This document shows positions 46,019 through 56,400 of a stretch of 64,000 bases of DNA, piece by piece. The notes beneath the pieces were generated by a model. It was not told the DNA's origin. It worked only from the letters and a program-made list of their open reading frames with translations, and made no database searches. The stretch's first letter is position 1; each line of letters starts with the position of its first letter. Source of the DNA: Helichrysum umbraculigerum (lineage: Eukaryota; Streptophyta; Magnoliopsida; Asterales; Asteraceae); the NCBI GenBank assembly GCA_949592205.1, contig CATIUR010000006.1:62430001-62494000 (forward strand), written 5' to 3'. The position numbers were made by a program, and so were the translations under genes.

Positions 46019-47044
46019 TTCGGTTGGAGTGGTCGGTGACTCCCAGCCCTTGATTGCTTCAATCTTGGCGGGATCAACATGAATTCCCTAGCTGTCAATC
46101 ACGTGTCCAAGGAATTGAACGGTTCGAATCCAGAACTCACACTTAGAGAATTTGGCATATAACTCTTCGTGTCTAAGGAGTCCTAGAATGGTTTTCAGAT
46201 GTTGAGCATGTTCCTGTTCATCGCGAGAGTAAATCAGGATATCATCGATAAACACAATGACGAATTTGTCAAGATATGGTTTGCACACCCGATTCATAAG
46301 GTCCATGAATACGGCCGGTGCGTTGGTTAGACCGAATGGCATCACTTGGAATTCGTAATGCCCATATCGAGTTCGGAAAGCTGTATTTGGGATATCATTG
46401 TCGCGGACTAGGAGTTGATGATAACCTGACCGTAGATCAATCTTTGAGTAAACACTCGATCCCTGGAGTTGGTCAAATAGGTCATCGATTCTAGGAAGCG
46501 GGTACCGATTCTTTATGGTTAGTGTATTCAGCTCTCAATAGTCGATACACATGCGGAAAGATCCATCTTTCTTTTTCACGAATAAGACCGGAGCTCCCCA
46601 AGGCGAGGAACTTGGTCGAATAAATCCTCTGTCCAGGAGTTCCTGTAATTGGTTAGACAACTCCTGCATTTCGGATGGTGCTAGACGGTATGGGGCTCGT
46701 GCCACGGGTGCAGCCCCTGGCACAATTTCGATTTGAAATTCAATTTGTCTAGGTGGCGGAAGTCCGGGCAAATCCTCAGGAAAGACTTCCGGGAAATCCC
46801 GCACGATTGGAACATCCTCAAGTCGCTTCTCCTCCGACTTCTTCTCCGTTACATGTGCAAGGATGGCTTGATACCCTTTTCGCAGATATTTTCTAGTTTT
46901 CAGGCAGGATACAATATTCAGATTCCGTCTGCCGGTCTCCCCTTGTAGGACTAAGGTTCCACCGGAGACAAGAGGTATGCGCACGAGTTTGTCATAACAG
47001 ATTTTTTTCAGCTCGGTGCTCGGATAACCAATCCATACCGACAA
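46019..47044 (-). pseudogene. gypsy reverse transcriptase, broken by stops
   Basis: Frame pieces 47044-46535 (FPEVFPEDLPGLPPPRQIEF through KKDGSFRMCIDY) and 46345-46088 (MPFGLTNAPAVFMDLMNRV, catalytic VFIDDILIYSRD). The stretch between them encodes the finger/palm region (SKIDLRSGYHQL). Stops fall at about 46532-46534, where an Arg codon is expected after CIDY, and at about 46088-46090. The catalytic FIDD is intact. The upstream end is also frameshifted relative to the protease. Confidence 0.9.
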
Positions 47045-47074
47045 TAATATCGAAGCTGCCGATCTCGACAGGGA

Positions 47075-48366
47075 TTAAATCAATGGAAAATGTTTCGTAA
47101 GGTTAAGTGTGCAGTTACGTATGATGCTATCAGTCTCAATTAGTTTGCCGTTAGCTAGTTCTACAATGTATTTAGCATCTAAGGCAGTGGGAGTTATATC
47201 AAGTAAAGGGCTAAATTTCTCAGAAATGAAACTTCTATCGGCACCAGTATCAAATAATACAGAAGCAGTAAGGTCGTTGAGAAGGAACGTACCCGTCACG
47301 ATATTCGGGTCTTGTCTGGATTCCCCAGCCTTGATAACGAATGCTCTACCGCGAGCAGGGTTGTTGTTTTTCAGCTTTGGGCAATCTTTCTTGAAATGCC
47401 CTGAATTTTCGCACCCAAAGCAGGCCTTTGGTGCATTAGTGTTGGGGGTAGGAACATTGGCCCGGCAATCCTTGGCTAAATTCCCGAACTGTTTGCAGTT
47501 GGAGCAAGGGCAAGAACCGTCATGATGGCGGTTGCATTTGGAACAGTAAGGTTTGTTCCCGATGTACCCTTTCTTCTCCGAAGTCCCCGATGAATAAGCC
47601 TTAACAGACTCAGGCTTTTTGTTGGAGGTTTGGTTGGATGAGTTGGGGTCCCTTCCCACTTACGTTTGTTGTTTGCAGATGGGGTTGATGTTGTGCCACG
47701 GCGGACAGAATTTGCCGTTAGCTCATGGGCCATACGAATGGCGCTCTGAATAGTACCCGGTTTGGATGATGTCACCAGGTCTTGGAGTCTTTTAGGAAGT
47801 CCATCAACATATTTCTCGATCCTCTTGTACTCAGGATCGACCATGGATGGGCACAGAAGTGCCAGTTGGTGGAAATGGTTAGTGTAACCGGTGATGTCAT
47901 CACCCTGCATTTTGTGGTTCCAGAATTCCACTTCCAGCTGTTTCAGTTCATCTCTAGGACAGTACTCGCCCCTCAACATCTTCTTCAACTCCTCCCACGG
48001 GAGTTTGTAAGCATTATCAATACCCACAGTCTGGGCATAGGTGTTCCACCAGGTGAGAGCGGTGTCAGAGAAAGTACTGGCGGAGAACTTGACCTTGTCT
48101 CCCTCTGTGCAGTTGCAGATAAGGAATACAGATTCGATTTTCTCGATCCAGCGTACTAGACCGATAGCTCCTTCAGTACCTGCAAAGCTCAAAGGTTTGC
48201 AGTTGTGGAAGTCCTTGTAAGAGCAGGGTTTGGGTTGCGGCCCGTTAGTAGCTGAATCCTCGCTACCAGAAGTTGGCGTTTGGGTAGCCAAGGCTTGAGC
48301 CACACTGCGGGCAATCAGCCCCGCGATTTCAGCTTCACTGAGGGTGACTTGTCGTCGAGGAGGCAT
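47075..48366 (-). pseudogene. gypsy gag and protease
   Basis: Gag starts at ATG 48366 (MPPRRQVTLSEAEIAGLIAR), with the retrotransposon gag core (VRWIEKIESVFLICNC, ALTWWNTYA, EYCPRDELKQLEVEFWNHKM). A frameshift near 47655 leads to the zinc knuckles: one degenerate (CSNCKQFGNLAKDC, Asn for His), one good (CFGCENSGHFKKDC). Protease has FDTGADRSFISEKFS. Another frameshift near 47095 ends this frame. Confidence 0.9.
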
Positions 48367-48639
48367 GATGCTGAACAAGAAAAGAACAAGGAAAGAGGAA
48401 TAAGATATTTGCATGAAATTATGAAATTATGATATATCACAAGTGTATATGATGAGATACACGATAACAGTACGAAGTGATAATCATATTCCATTTAGAT
48501 GATCAAGTTGGATACAAGGTACGAGTTTTCCAAAAGATTACAGAGTAATTGTAGTACAAAAGTACCGGGAATTATTACATCCGGTCGAATTACATAAGTC
48601 CTACTTTGGCAGATAATTGGTTACAAGGTGAAGACTACT

Positions 48640-49152
48640 CTAGTCTTGACGTAAGTTAACTTGCTTCATTAGCGTAACAAGGCGATCCACCATGTCTGCA
48701 AGTCGACCGGCTTGCCCGGCGTTGTCTTCAACCAAGGCCAGTCGTTGTACCAATGCTCGAGAGTACTCCTCAGTCTCCTGTGAACGATGTTCACATTCCT
48801 CTAGTTGGTTTCTTATGAGTTCATCCGCACCTAATTCAGCGGTCATTGAATCCAGAATTATGCTTACAGAGAGGCTGGTATCTTCTTGTTCTCGCTGGAG
48901 TTGGGATATGTGATCCAGTGCTTGGCGGAGTAGGTAGGTCATTCGGTGTTGTTCCCGTTCGAGATTCTCGAGCCTTTGCTCTTGTTGATGGAGTCGGGCA
49001 GCCAACACTGGCACCGTGTGATGTGCCGAGTTCTGAGAGTTATGAACAGGATAGGGGCTGCTTCGAGGTGGCCCAGTGTTTCTCCTGGCTACTCGTGGGT
49101 TTCGTGATCCATGTGGATGAGAGCGTGACGGATTGGGTGGTGTGTTTGCCAT
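48640..49152 (-). CDS. extra coiled-coil ORF between 5' LTR and gag, 170 aa
   Basis: An intact ORF on the element's strand, upstream of gag by about 270 bp. The N-terminus is Pro/Arg/His-rich (MANTPPNPSRSHPHGSRNPR). Then come long heptads (LHQQEQRLENLEREQHRM, LIRNQLEECEHRSQETEEY) predicting a coiled coil. No known domain. It is uninterrupted while gag and pol are broken. It might be a captured host fragment or a lineage-specific accessory ORF. Confidence 0.55.
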   Translation of the reverse strand: MANTPPNPSRSHPHGSRNPRVARRNTGPPRSSPYPVHNSQNSAHHTVPVLAARLHQQEQRLENLEREQHRMTYLLRQALDHISQLQREQEDTSLSVSIILDSMTAELGADELIRNQLEECEHRSQETEEYSRALVQRLALVEDNAGQAGRLADMVDRLVTLMKQVNLRQD

Positions 49153-49456
49153 TCCTGTGGCAGAGTGTAAATAAGACGAGGCTAATATATATATAAGTAT
49201 ATACTATCCAGCCTAGTATCTAGCACGTATCAAGTAATGGTCCGGTTCTCTCGTGGTCAGAGTCAACTAACGTATTCCTGTTCAACATAACCATTTCAGA
49301 CCTCACATCATCTTTCCTTAATCGTACATAGTTGATCAGGCTATGTTAAATTAAAGTCGTATGCTGTAATTCCTGAACCAATCATGCCTAGTAAGGAAAT
49401 ACTGCCTAATGGTCATAGTCTAGGCCCACTAAATGCAACCTAGTTCACTATAACCT

Positions 49457-49474
49457 TAGGCTCTGATATCAATC
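49457..49474 (-). promoter_or_regulatory. tRNA-Met primer binding site of the gypsy element
   Basis: On the minus strand, GATTGATATCAGAGCC follows the LTR. TGATATCAGAGCC matches the initiator tRNA-Met site TGGTATCAGAGCC with one G-to-A change. Confidence 0.85.
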
Positions 49475-51815
49475 TGTAACACCCCCAAATTCACTGTTTG
49501 GCGGAAGCAAGTTTTGAGGTGCTACTAATCAAATATCACAGCGCAAAGATAAAGCAAACGACATCTATATGCAACGTTTGTAAATTTGTTACATTCCCAT
49601 AGATATAATGTTTGAAAACTTAATGTTTTCGTATACAAAAATGTAGTTTCCTAGAGTCCACGCGTATAGCGGGAGATTCTATTACATAATCGAAATATAC
49701 AAAAGATAATGCTAAGAATCTCCGTTAATGCAGTTGTGTTGAAATCATGTGACTCTAGCTATGTCCTGGTGTAATCCTACTCCATCTGTGTACCTGAGAA
49801 TACATGCTAAAAGGGTCAACACGAATGTTGGTGAATCTCACAGGTTTGTAAGTAATATCAGTTTTGAACACAAGATTTCATCAGTAGTGCCCGTAGGCGA
49901 AAAATCAGTATTTGCAATCCAGCAAATGTAAAACCAGTATTTGCAATCCAACAAATGTAAGTAAGTAAGTTATACCGTTGCCATGAGGCTCATAATCGAA
50001 GCTTAACCCGTAAGTAATAAGTTGCTCCCGTGACATGCTCGTAACTGAGCAAGCATATGTAACGAATAATAGTCGCCCGTTTATACAGAACGGTTCGTGG
50101 TAACGCTACTACCCCGGGCGGGGAGGGTCATTTCCCTAATGGATCCATTAACTAGTGTTCGCGCTTAAGTCCACAACTAACGATATATGATGGAGAGACT
50201 TCTATAAATAGTAAACAACTCATGCAATTCCGTTGGTATAGTAAACAGTTTTAGTACTTGTGTTCAAGGAAAAGTAGTAGCATGTTTCTCCCCCAATAAG
50301 ATAAAACAGTAAAAGTGGGGCCGTAAGACTCACCTGAGTCGAGTGGTAAGCGGTAGCAAATAGCAAGTAGTAAGTATAGCAAGTAGGTTCTCCGAACCCG
50401 TAACCCTCAAATGCCTAAACATATGAGGTTATGTAAGTATGTGTCTCGCGAGACGTTTCGTTTAGTTGTACACAACTAGTATATCCAATGTTTGTCCGTA
50501 TGTTTGTAATTGTTTGTTGTTGGAAAACATGTTTGGCCCGTTGGTGACGGTTTGTAGCAATAGTTCTAAGCTGTTATTATTGCGTTGAAACATCGTATAT
50601 TAGAATGACTTTGCTACAGTAAATTGCTACAGTAAATTTGGCTTTGCTACAACGAATCGCTTCAAAACTCTGATCCTGCGACACAATTTGCGACACAAGG
50701 ATTTGGTATGCGACACAAGCGTTGTGTCGCATAGGAATGCGACACAAGGGTTGTGTCGCAAAAGCTTGCAATGCTGATTCAACAGCGACATAAGGGTTGT
50801 GTCGCATAACGTCTACGACACAAGGGTGCGACATACTGGTACGACACAAAATATGACACTATATGGTTTATGCGACACAACATGCGACACAAGCGTTGTG
50901 TCGCAAAGATGAACACCAGCCCAGAAAGTTTCGGCTGTCGCGATTTTTCGACCAAAAATGCAAATCTAACATATTTTTAAGCTGTAAAATCGTGTTTTAT
51001 TCATACATATGGACAATACTAAGTTGTGTAAACATTATAACATCAAAATAGTACATTAAAATGAGTAGATCTAAGTTTTTAGAAATTTCTTACAATTGCA
51101 AATCGAAGCCAAACGGGGAAGAAAACGAGTATGGTGCCTTTGTTAATCTTGTTCCTCTCGTGATGGTGATTCCGAAAATGTAATTCTTGTCGGTCGATTT
51201 GTGAATCCAAAAATTGGTGGAGATTTTTAGAGAGAGTTTGAGTTTGTGTGTGTGTTTTTGTTTAGTAAAAATGAAAGAGAAGATGAGAGGTGGTGGTGGT
51301 GATGTTGGCTGGCTTCAAAAGGGAAAGGAGGGAAAACACTTCCCAAAATACAGTATTTACTCCGTGTCCTAATTGATTAATCATTCGTTTTTAGTATTTA
51401 ACCAAACAGTTATATTTTTAATACGTGACTGGGGTATTTTGATAAAAATACCTTGAAATTAGTCATAAAAACATTTGTCGAGATATTTAAATTATTTGAT
51501 TCGCGTTTAATACGTTTTTGCTAAAATACTCATAATGTTGTCGCGCTAATCTAATAGCGTCCGTTCGAATATGTATTTATACAGTAAAATACGTTCCCAT
51601 TATTTAAGTAAGTTTTGTCACCAACGTCCAAGTAAAATGTATCGGACTCTGTCCGGTTAATCCGTACGATTTATCCAAATCGCGTAAGTACACACATATA
51701 TATAAATCACATTATATATGCAAATAGAGTCTGTAATTAGTCCTATTACATACTAATTACAACTAGTTACAAATAATTAGGCATAATTAATTATCCTAAT
51801 TAGGCAGATGTTACA
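49475..51815 (-). repeat. 5' LTR of the gypsy element
   Basis: 2341 bp, near-identical to 41576-43933. Differences include several C/T and G/A changes within GCGACACAA motifs (cluster 50685-50908), consistent with deamination of methylated cytosines. Confidence 0.95.
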
Positions 51816-51820
51816 CCAAG

Positions 51821-51917
51821 TTTCAATCCTTGATGGATCAAAAGCTGGAGGTTTGGTTGTAGAACCATTTCTTTTTTGATAATCAGAGTCAACACAGCTG
51901 TACTTTACTGATTCCAT
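51821..51917 (-). pseudogene. copia gag start, separated by the gypsy insertion
   Basis: ATG at 51917, then about 34 codons (MESVKYSCVDSDYQKRNG at the start) up to the CCAAG duplication. The frame continues at 41570 on the other side of the nested gypsy element. This shows the insertion split a once continuous gag. Confidence 0.8.
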
Positions 51918-51949
51918 TGCAGACCTGGTTAATTGAATTTAAACCAACT

Positions 51950-51965
51950 CTGCTCTGATACCAAT
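51950..51965 (-). promoter_or_regulatory. tRNA-Met primer binding site of the copia element
   Basis: On the minus strand, ATTGGTATCAGAGCAGAG directly follows the LTR. TGGTATCAGAGC is the perfect initiator tRNA-Met primer site. Confidence 0.9.
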
Positions 51966-53037
51966 TGAGAGTCCCGTAATCACTATCAGTTAGTGATTTT
52001 GAATCACAAAGTGTAAAGTTTAATTGTAGAAGGGGGGGGGGGGGGGGGGGGGTTGAATACAATTTAAAACTTTTTCAGATTTTAGCTAAGTTAATTTATG
52101 AGTTTTAAATTGATTCACAGAAACAGAGTATAAGCAATAGTAACACAGTATAACAGATTATAGATATGACAATATCAAAGCAACAAAGTAACGATAGCTA
52201 AATGATGAATTATATTGATCATACAATTCACAAGTGTTGAATGCGGAATGGATTAACCAAAGTTAATCCAATTCAAACACTTAGCTAATCTATTACAAAT
52301 GAGATGAACAACAGTGGACAAACACGCTGACTGTTCACTCGCTGGATCGTTAATACGTACTCTAGACAAACTAATCACTGACACACAAGTGATAAGTACG
52401 ATTGAACGACTAGCTTCTACAGTACAAAACACTGAACTATTTATACTACAAGAGTTCCTAAAATATCGCCTATAAAATAGGATCTTGAAATGACACGTGT
52501 CGCTGCTTGATTGGTTTGAACTCTGATGAACCGACATTCTGCGGATCCCAATTCTGTTACCGCAAATATCTCGTTACCTTAAAACCAATCATTCGCCGCC
52601 ACGTAATCTTTCGGACATACTTCAAACTGGAACACTCTTGCTGATGTATAGATAAGTACAGTACTTTTAGTACTTGATGATTGAGAGGCTTTATTGAATA
52701 GTCCCTGAAGATGCAGTAATCCTCCTCACTCACTGCGAGCTAACATGCTCTTGTAGAATGACTTGAACTAGAGATCTTCAGTGACTAGCTGTTATTCTGG
52801 CAGTGACTATTGCCTTTATTGATTTGAAGAAGTAAAGCTCTCGCTGACGTTGATCAGCGACACACCAAGTTGAGCTTTAAATCTTTCTCAGTATATCAAG
52901 TAGAATGAATGATGATCAGCGAAACCTATCATCAGCAACAGCAGCTTCGATACAATCCATTTCTTCATCGAGTAGTGAACAGTTGAGTTAGTCAGCGACC
53001 AGTGACTTCATCATGGTCAGCGACCAGTGACTCAACA
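51966..53037 (-). repeat. 5' LTR of the copia element
   Basis: 1072 bp, near-identical to 33715-34778. The poly-G run is 21 bases (52032-52052) against 13 in the other LTR. Confidence 0.93.
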
Positions 53038-53042
53038 CCATG

Positions 53043-54324
53043 TTTCCATAGCCACAGTGTACTTTGCGTTCAAATTAGAAAGCAGTATTTCCACGATGAC
53101 GATGTACTTAGCGTTCATATAGAAAGCGATGTTTACACTATTAACAAATTAGACCATGTTCATGTTTGACACAGATAACTAAGTACCTTTGATGGGGTTC
53201 GCGACGTCCCATCATTAAGGCCGTAATCACGTTTACTGGTTGAAAGGCGATTAGTTTAATAGGTTTAAAATCATAAACAGAAAGTGAATCAAAGCACTAA
53301 TTTTCATAGCATCATTCCAACCAATTTACGACTAACTACGTCATAACAAACACGCAATATCACTACTCACTAATCATGGCAACCAATCCTAAATCTAGCA
53401 TGATAACAGTAATAACAATCATCATAATGAAATAGATAAAGGATAGATACAACCGTAATAAGAGCGTAGCTGAATACAACTTGAACGTTAAACGAGCAGA
53501 ACTCCTAGTACGCGCCAAGCGATATTACAATATTGCCCCTCTAACTAGCCGCTAATCTACTACTATATATAACCTAATCTAGAGAGAGAGTAGTGAGAGA
53601 AAGTGTGTGTAGTTGCTTGTTGCTTGGTGGTGGATTGATTGTTGTTGAAAATGATGAAATGAGGCTTCTATATATAGAGATCGCACAACCGTATCCGTAG
53701 ACCATATCCAAACCATGAAACGCTCAACCGTATTGCAAAGGCGAATAAAAATCACATTTTTATCACCCAAACGCACGATACGGCTGAGCTAGGGTGAATA
53801 CGGCTGAACTGGGCCGTATACGGCTGTGCATAGGGTGAATACGGCTGAGCTGGACCGTATAAGGCTGAGCACAGGCCGTATACGGTCTGCACAAGCCGTA
53901 TACGGTCTGGTCCAGCCGTATACGGTCTGGTCCAGCCGTATACGGTCTGTGTCCAGCCGTATTCGGTCCGTTGGTTCTCCGTTTCTTCGATTTGGCATAA
54001 CTTCTTCGTCGTTTATCCGTTTTGAGTGATTCTCATGCTCACGGTTTCGTAATTTCCTAACGAAGAAAATGACATAAGTTAGAGGTCATAATTCCAAGTA
54101 TATATTAAATTGTGCTTAAATGCGTGAACAGAAGATTCAATGATCGTTTGTGCTCTGTTTTACTCATTTTTAGGTCTTTTTGGTTGATTCTTGAAACATC
54201 GTCTATATTTTAGCCCTTATGATGAAATGTGATGTTTAAGTTCATATTTAAGTGTTTTCATTAATAATTGGGCTAAAATGGTGAGATAATGGCACACAAA
54301 AACATGACTTTTTGTGTGTCATCA
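53043..54324 (-). repeat. 5' LTR of the Athila/Tat-like element, second part
   Basis: Matches 24659-25934, continuing from TTTCCATAGCC after the CCATG duplication (53038-53042). It includes the CCGTATACGG palindrome cluster (53815-53965) and ends GTGTGTCATCA before AAAAA. Confidence 0.92.
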
Positions 54325-54797
54325 AAAAACTATCTAAATTAGAATATCCAGATGAAGAAAGGCAATTTATATGGATAGTAGAAACAGATGCAAGTGAAAG
54401 TAACAATGGATATGGCGCGGTATTAAAATACAGGTATGAAAAAGAAAAAAGAGAATTTGTTTGCAGGTATCATTCAGGAACTTTCAAAGCCAACGAGATA
54501 AATTGGGATATAAACAAAAAAGAATTAAAAGCAGTGCATTATGGAATTAAAAAATTTGAACCATATATTGTTTACAACAAGTTTATTCTAAGAATAGATA
54601 ATTCTACAGTTAAGGCATGGATTACACAAAAATTAAAAAATTCTATAGTTAAAAAAGAAATAAATAGAATAATTGCAGAAATTACTTGTTATGATTTTAA
54701 TGTTGAACTAATCAAGTCTCAAGCTAATTTCTATGCAGACAAATTATCAAGAGCAAATTGCCAAGCTAGTAGCAATGATGCAAGAGTTAAAGGCTGA
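54325..54797 (+). pseudogene. pararetroviral RNase H, 3' part of pol
   Basis: Continues the polymerase frame after the nested insertion. It shows RNase H acidic residues in order: WIVETDAS, INKKELKAVHYGIKKF, LRIDNS, and QANFYADKLSRAN near the end. This is the usual caulimovirid RNase H that follows RT. The end overlaps the next ORF's start (54733) by 65 bases. Apart from separation from RT, no stop interrupts this piece. Confidence 0.85.
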
Positions 54798-55839
54798 AAA
54801 TGCCGAACTTAGACAAAGTATATGCCAATCCAGGCCAACAACAAGAATTATCCGAAGAGGAGGATCAAGTACAAGAAATGCCCAATTAACAGATGAAGAA
54901 AAGTTAATTAAAAAAGTTAAGTTGGATTCTAAAGTAGAATTCCCAACGCTTGTTCCAAGTACTGATACATTCAGAGAAAAATTACTGGGCCAAGGTCAAA
55001 GGAGTTATGATTATCTAGTAAAAAGTTATGTCCAAAATTTTTAGATAATTGCAAATAAATTAAACTCTAGCCCAGTTCTTAAATTAAATAAGGAGGAAGA
55101 ATTATTGGAAGGATATGCTACTCAGCCAAATAAAAAGATAAATGAATTAATAGCCCTACCAGGATGCAATCCGGGTTTGGTAAAAGCTAGTTATGATTAT
55201 GGGATACTACATTCAGCATATACCAGTAATGGAGATGAATTAGTAAAAATTCCGGAGTTATATAGAGTAGTTAGAAGTTATTTGTCAATTACAAGAGCAA
55301 AATTAATATGTGTTCGATGTTATTTAGCACCTGGAGAAGTAACATTTGATAAAATAAGGCAAGCGGTCAAATTAGTTAAGATTGGAATTACTCGTCAATA
55401 TATACTACCAGAGGAAGTTATGGTACAAGATGAATTGAAGTATGAAGAAATTCCCGAATTACTTAAAGAGAAGAGAGTATGGAACCTAAGAGTCATCTAT
55501 ACAATTTTAGAACAGTCATTAACAAACCCTGTTTGGGTTAATTATAATGATAATAATACAATGATAATTACCAATGCAATTAATTATGGGGAAGGAGCTA
55601 TAGAAAATATTCAACGATGGATGCATACATTAATGAAGCCAGATGAAGTACCAATTACTAAAGCTATTCCGGATAAGTATCTAAGTGAAGAAGGAAAGTT
55701 ATTTTATTGCAAGATAATGAAGAAGTATCCAGATCACCTCTGCAAACATTGCCAAATTAATCAGCATATGGTCCCACAGTTACCAATAATGGAAGATAAT
55801 TCAAAAGAAGAAGATAAAGAAGAAGAAAAGAGAAGCTAG
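54733..55839 (+). pseudogene. pararetroviral transactivator/inclusion-body-like ORF with one internal stop
   Basis: One frame of 369 codons, with a TAG at 55042-55044 where the inverted copy (57472-57474) has CAG. The N-terminus is a short coiled coil (IAKLVAMMQELKAENAELRQ). The middle contains INELIALPGCNPGLVKASYD and VRSYLSITRAKLI. A C-terminal CKHCQINQH motif and an acidic tail follow. Its place after RNase H matches the transactivator/viroplasmin gene of Solendovirus and Cavemovirus genomes, which lets ribosomes reinitiate on polycistronic RNA. Assignment rests on position, not on a decisive motif. Confidence 0.6.
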
Positions 55840-55984
55840 GAGAAGAAGCTAAAGGGATAGCTGGAAGTTACCTATTGTAAATAAATGTAATAGTAGTAGT
55901 AATAATTGTGTGTTGTAATAGTATTAGTAATAATTGTGTATAGTAACAGTGTGTCGAGTCACTGAATAAAGTGACATAAGCTTG

Positions 55985-56052
55985 TAAATATATGCTTAAG
56001 TGTTGTACATATTTCCCATATAAATAAAACCACATGGGAGGCTAGGGAGAAC
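55985..56052 (+). promoter_or_regulatory. pararetroviral pregenomic-RNA promoter and polyadenylation motif
   Basis: TATAAATAAA at 56019-56028 combines a TATA box with an overlapping AATAAA signal. A transcript start would fall near 56050, immediately before the 65-bp terminal repeat. Upstream lies GAATAAAGTGACATAAGCTT (55961-55980), plausible enhancer or leader sequence. Caulimovirids use one such promoter for terminally redundant pregenomic RNA. Confidence 0.7.
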
Positions 56053-56117
56053 ACACATCCCCACTTTCCCATAACTCATCACCTTTATCTCTCTCTCTTT
56101 AATTTCCCATCTTCCGC
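56053..56117 (+). repeat. right terminal repeat of the pararetrovirus
   Basis: Second copy of the 65-bp repeat at 17784-17848. It ends at CTTCCGC, five bases short of where the primer site TGGTATCAGAGCC would begin, so the viral copy stops almost exactly at the reverse-transcription primer discontinuity. Confidence 0.85.
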
Positions 56118-56400
56118 TTTGTTCACTATCATAGGTAAATATTGTTTTATAAAGTTCCATCCTATTATTATATCTCTAGTTTCTAATTCATAATTATATA
56201 CTAATGGTATATTTAGTATTTTATCCCATATTTGTATTTTTACATTTTCTTGGTATTCTGTTATCCTATTTCCTTCTCCATTAAATCCTCTTACATTTAT
56301 AGGGGTTTTTAATTTTTTCCATTCTGGTAAACAGTTATTTCTAAATATTGTAATCATTGCTCCTGTATCTAATAATCCATTATAATATCTATTTAGTTAT
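56118..56400 (-). pseudogene. inverted viral protease fragment
   Basis: Reverse complement of about 22035-22317, including the DTGA protease region (DTGA codons near 56360, then MITIFRNNCLPEWKKL). It lies between the right viral end and the inverted 3' copy and has no function on its own. Both boundaries abut sequences ending at the viral primer-site discontinuity. Confidence 0.88.

Larger units (their letters stand above)
41576..51815 (-). mobile_element. Ty3/gypsy Tekay/Del-like chromovirus, complete structure, coding region broken
   Basis: LTRs 41576-43933 and 49475-51815 (TGTAACACCCCC...GATGTTACA) with CCAAG duplications at 41571-41575 and 51816-51820. The total is 10,240 bp, transcribed leftward. 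Gag, protease, RT, RNase H, integrase and chromodomain are present in gypsy order. It inserted into the copia gag gene, making it the innermost and youngest insertion. Several nonsense codons and frameshifts make it non-autonomous. Confidence 0.95.
33715..53037 (-). mobile_element. Ty1/copia SIRE-like retrotransposon, interrupted
   Basis: LTRs of 1064 and 1072 bp (TGAGAGTCCC...GACTCAACA) flanked by CCATG on both sides. It is transcribed leftward. Protease-integrase-RT-RNase H order and RT sequence (KALYGLKQAPRARYDTL) are those of the SIRE/Maximus lineage, as is extra sequence downstream of pol. By eye the LTRs differ at about a dozen positions plus a G-run length. A gypsy element interrupts gag at 41576-51815. 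Confidence 0.93.
23456..54324 (-). mobile_element. Athila/Tat-like non-autonomous Ty3/gypsy element (gag-protease only)
   Basis: LTRs of about 2.48 kb start TGATGGGTGCC and end GTGTGTCATCA. The flanks are identical AAAAA (23451-23455, 54325-54329). It is inserted in the viral pol gene and transcribed leftward. The primer site next to the right-hand LTR matches tRNA-Asp and the polypurine tract lies at 25935-25950. The internal region (25935-32510) has gag and an Athila-style protease but no RT, RNase H or integrase, so it must be mobilised in trans. A copia element sits in its right-hand (5') LTR. Confidence 0.88.
17784..56117 (+). mobile_element. endogenous pararetrovirus (Caulimoviridae), near full length, interrupted
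   Basis: Viral DNA occupies 17784-23455 and 54325-56117, about 7.4 kb once the 30.9-kb insertion is set aside. That is the right size for the family (about 7-9 kb). The order is tRNA-Met primer site, small 5' ORFs, coat protein with zinc knuckle, movement protein, protease, reverse transcriptase, RNase H, transactivator-like ORF and a TATA-containing promoter. Coat before movement before polymerase fits Solendovirus/Cavemovirus-type genomes. There is no integrase, as expected. AT-rich codon use sets it apart from flanking DNA. Several nonsense codons and frameshifts show it is defective. Confidence 0.88.
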
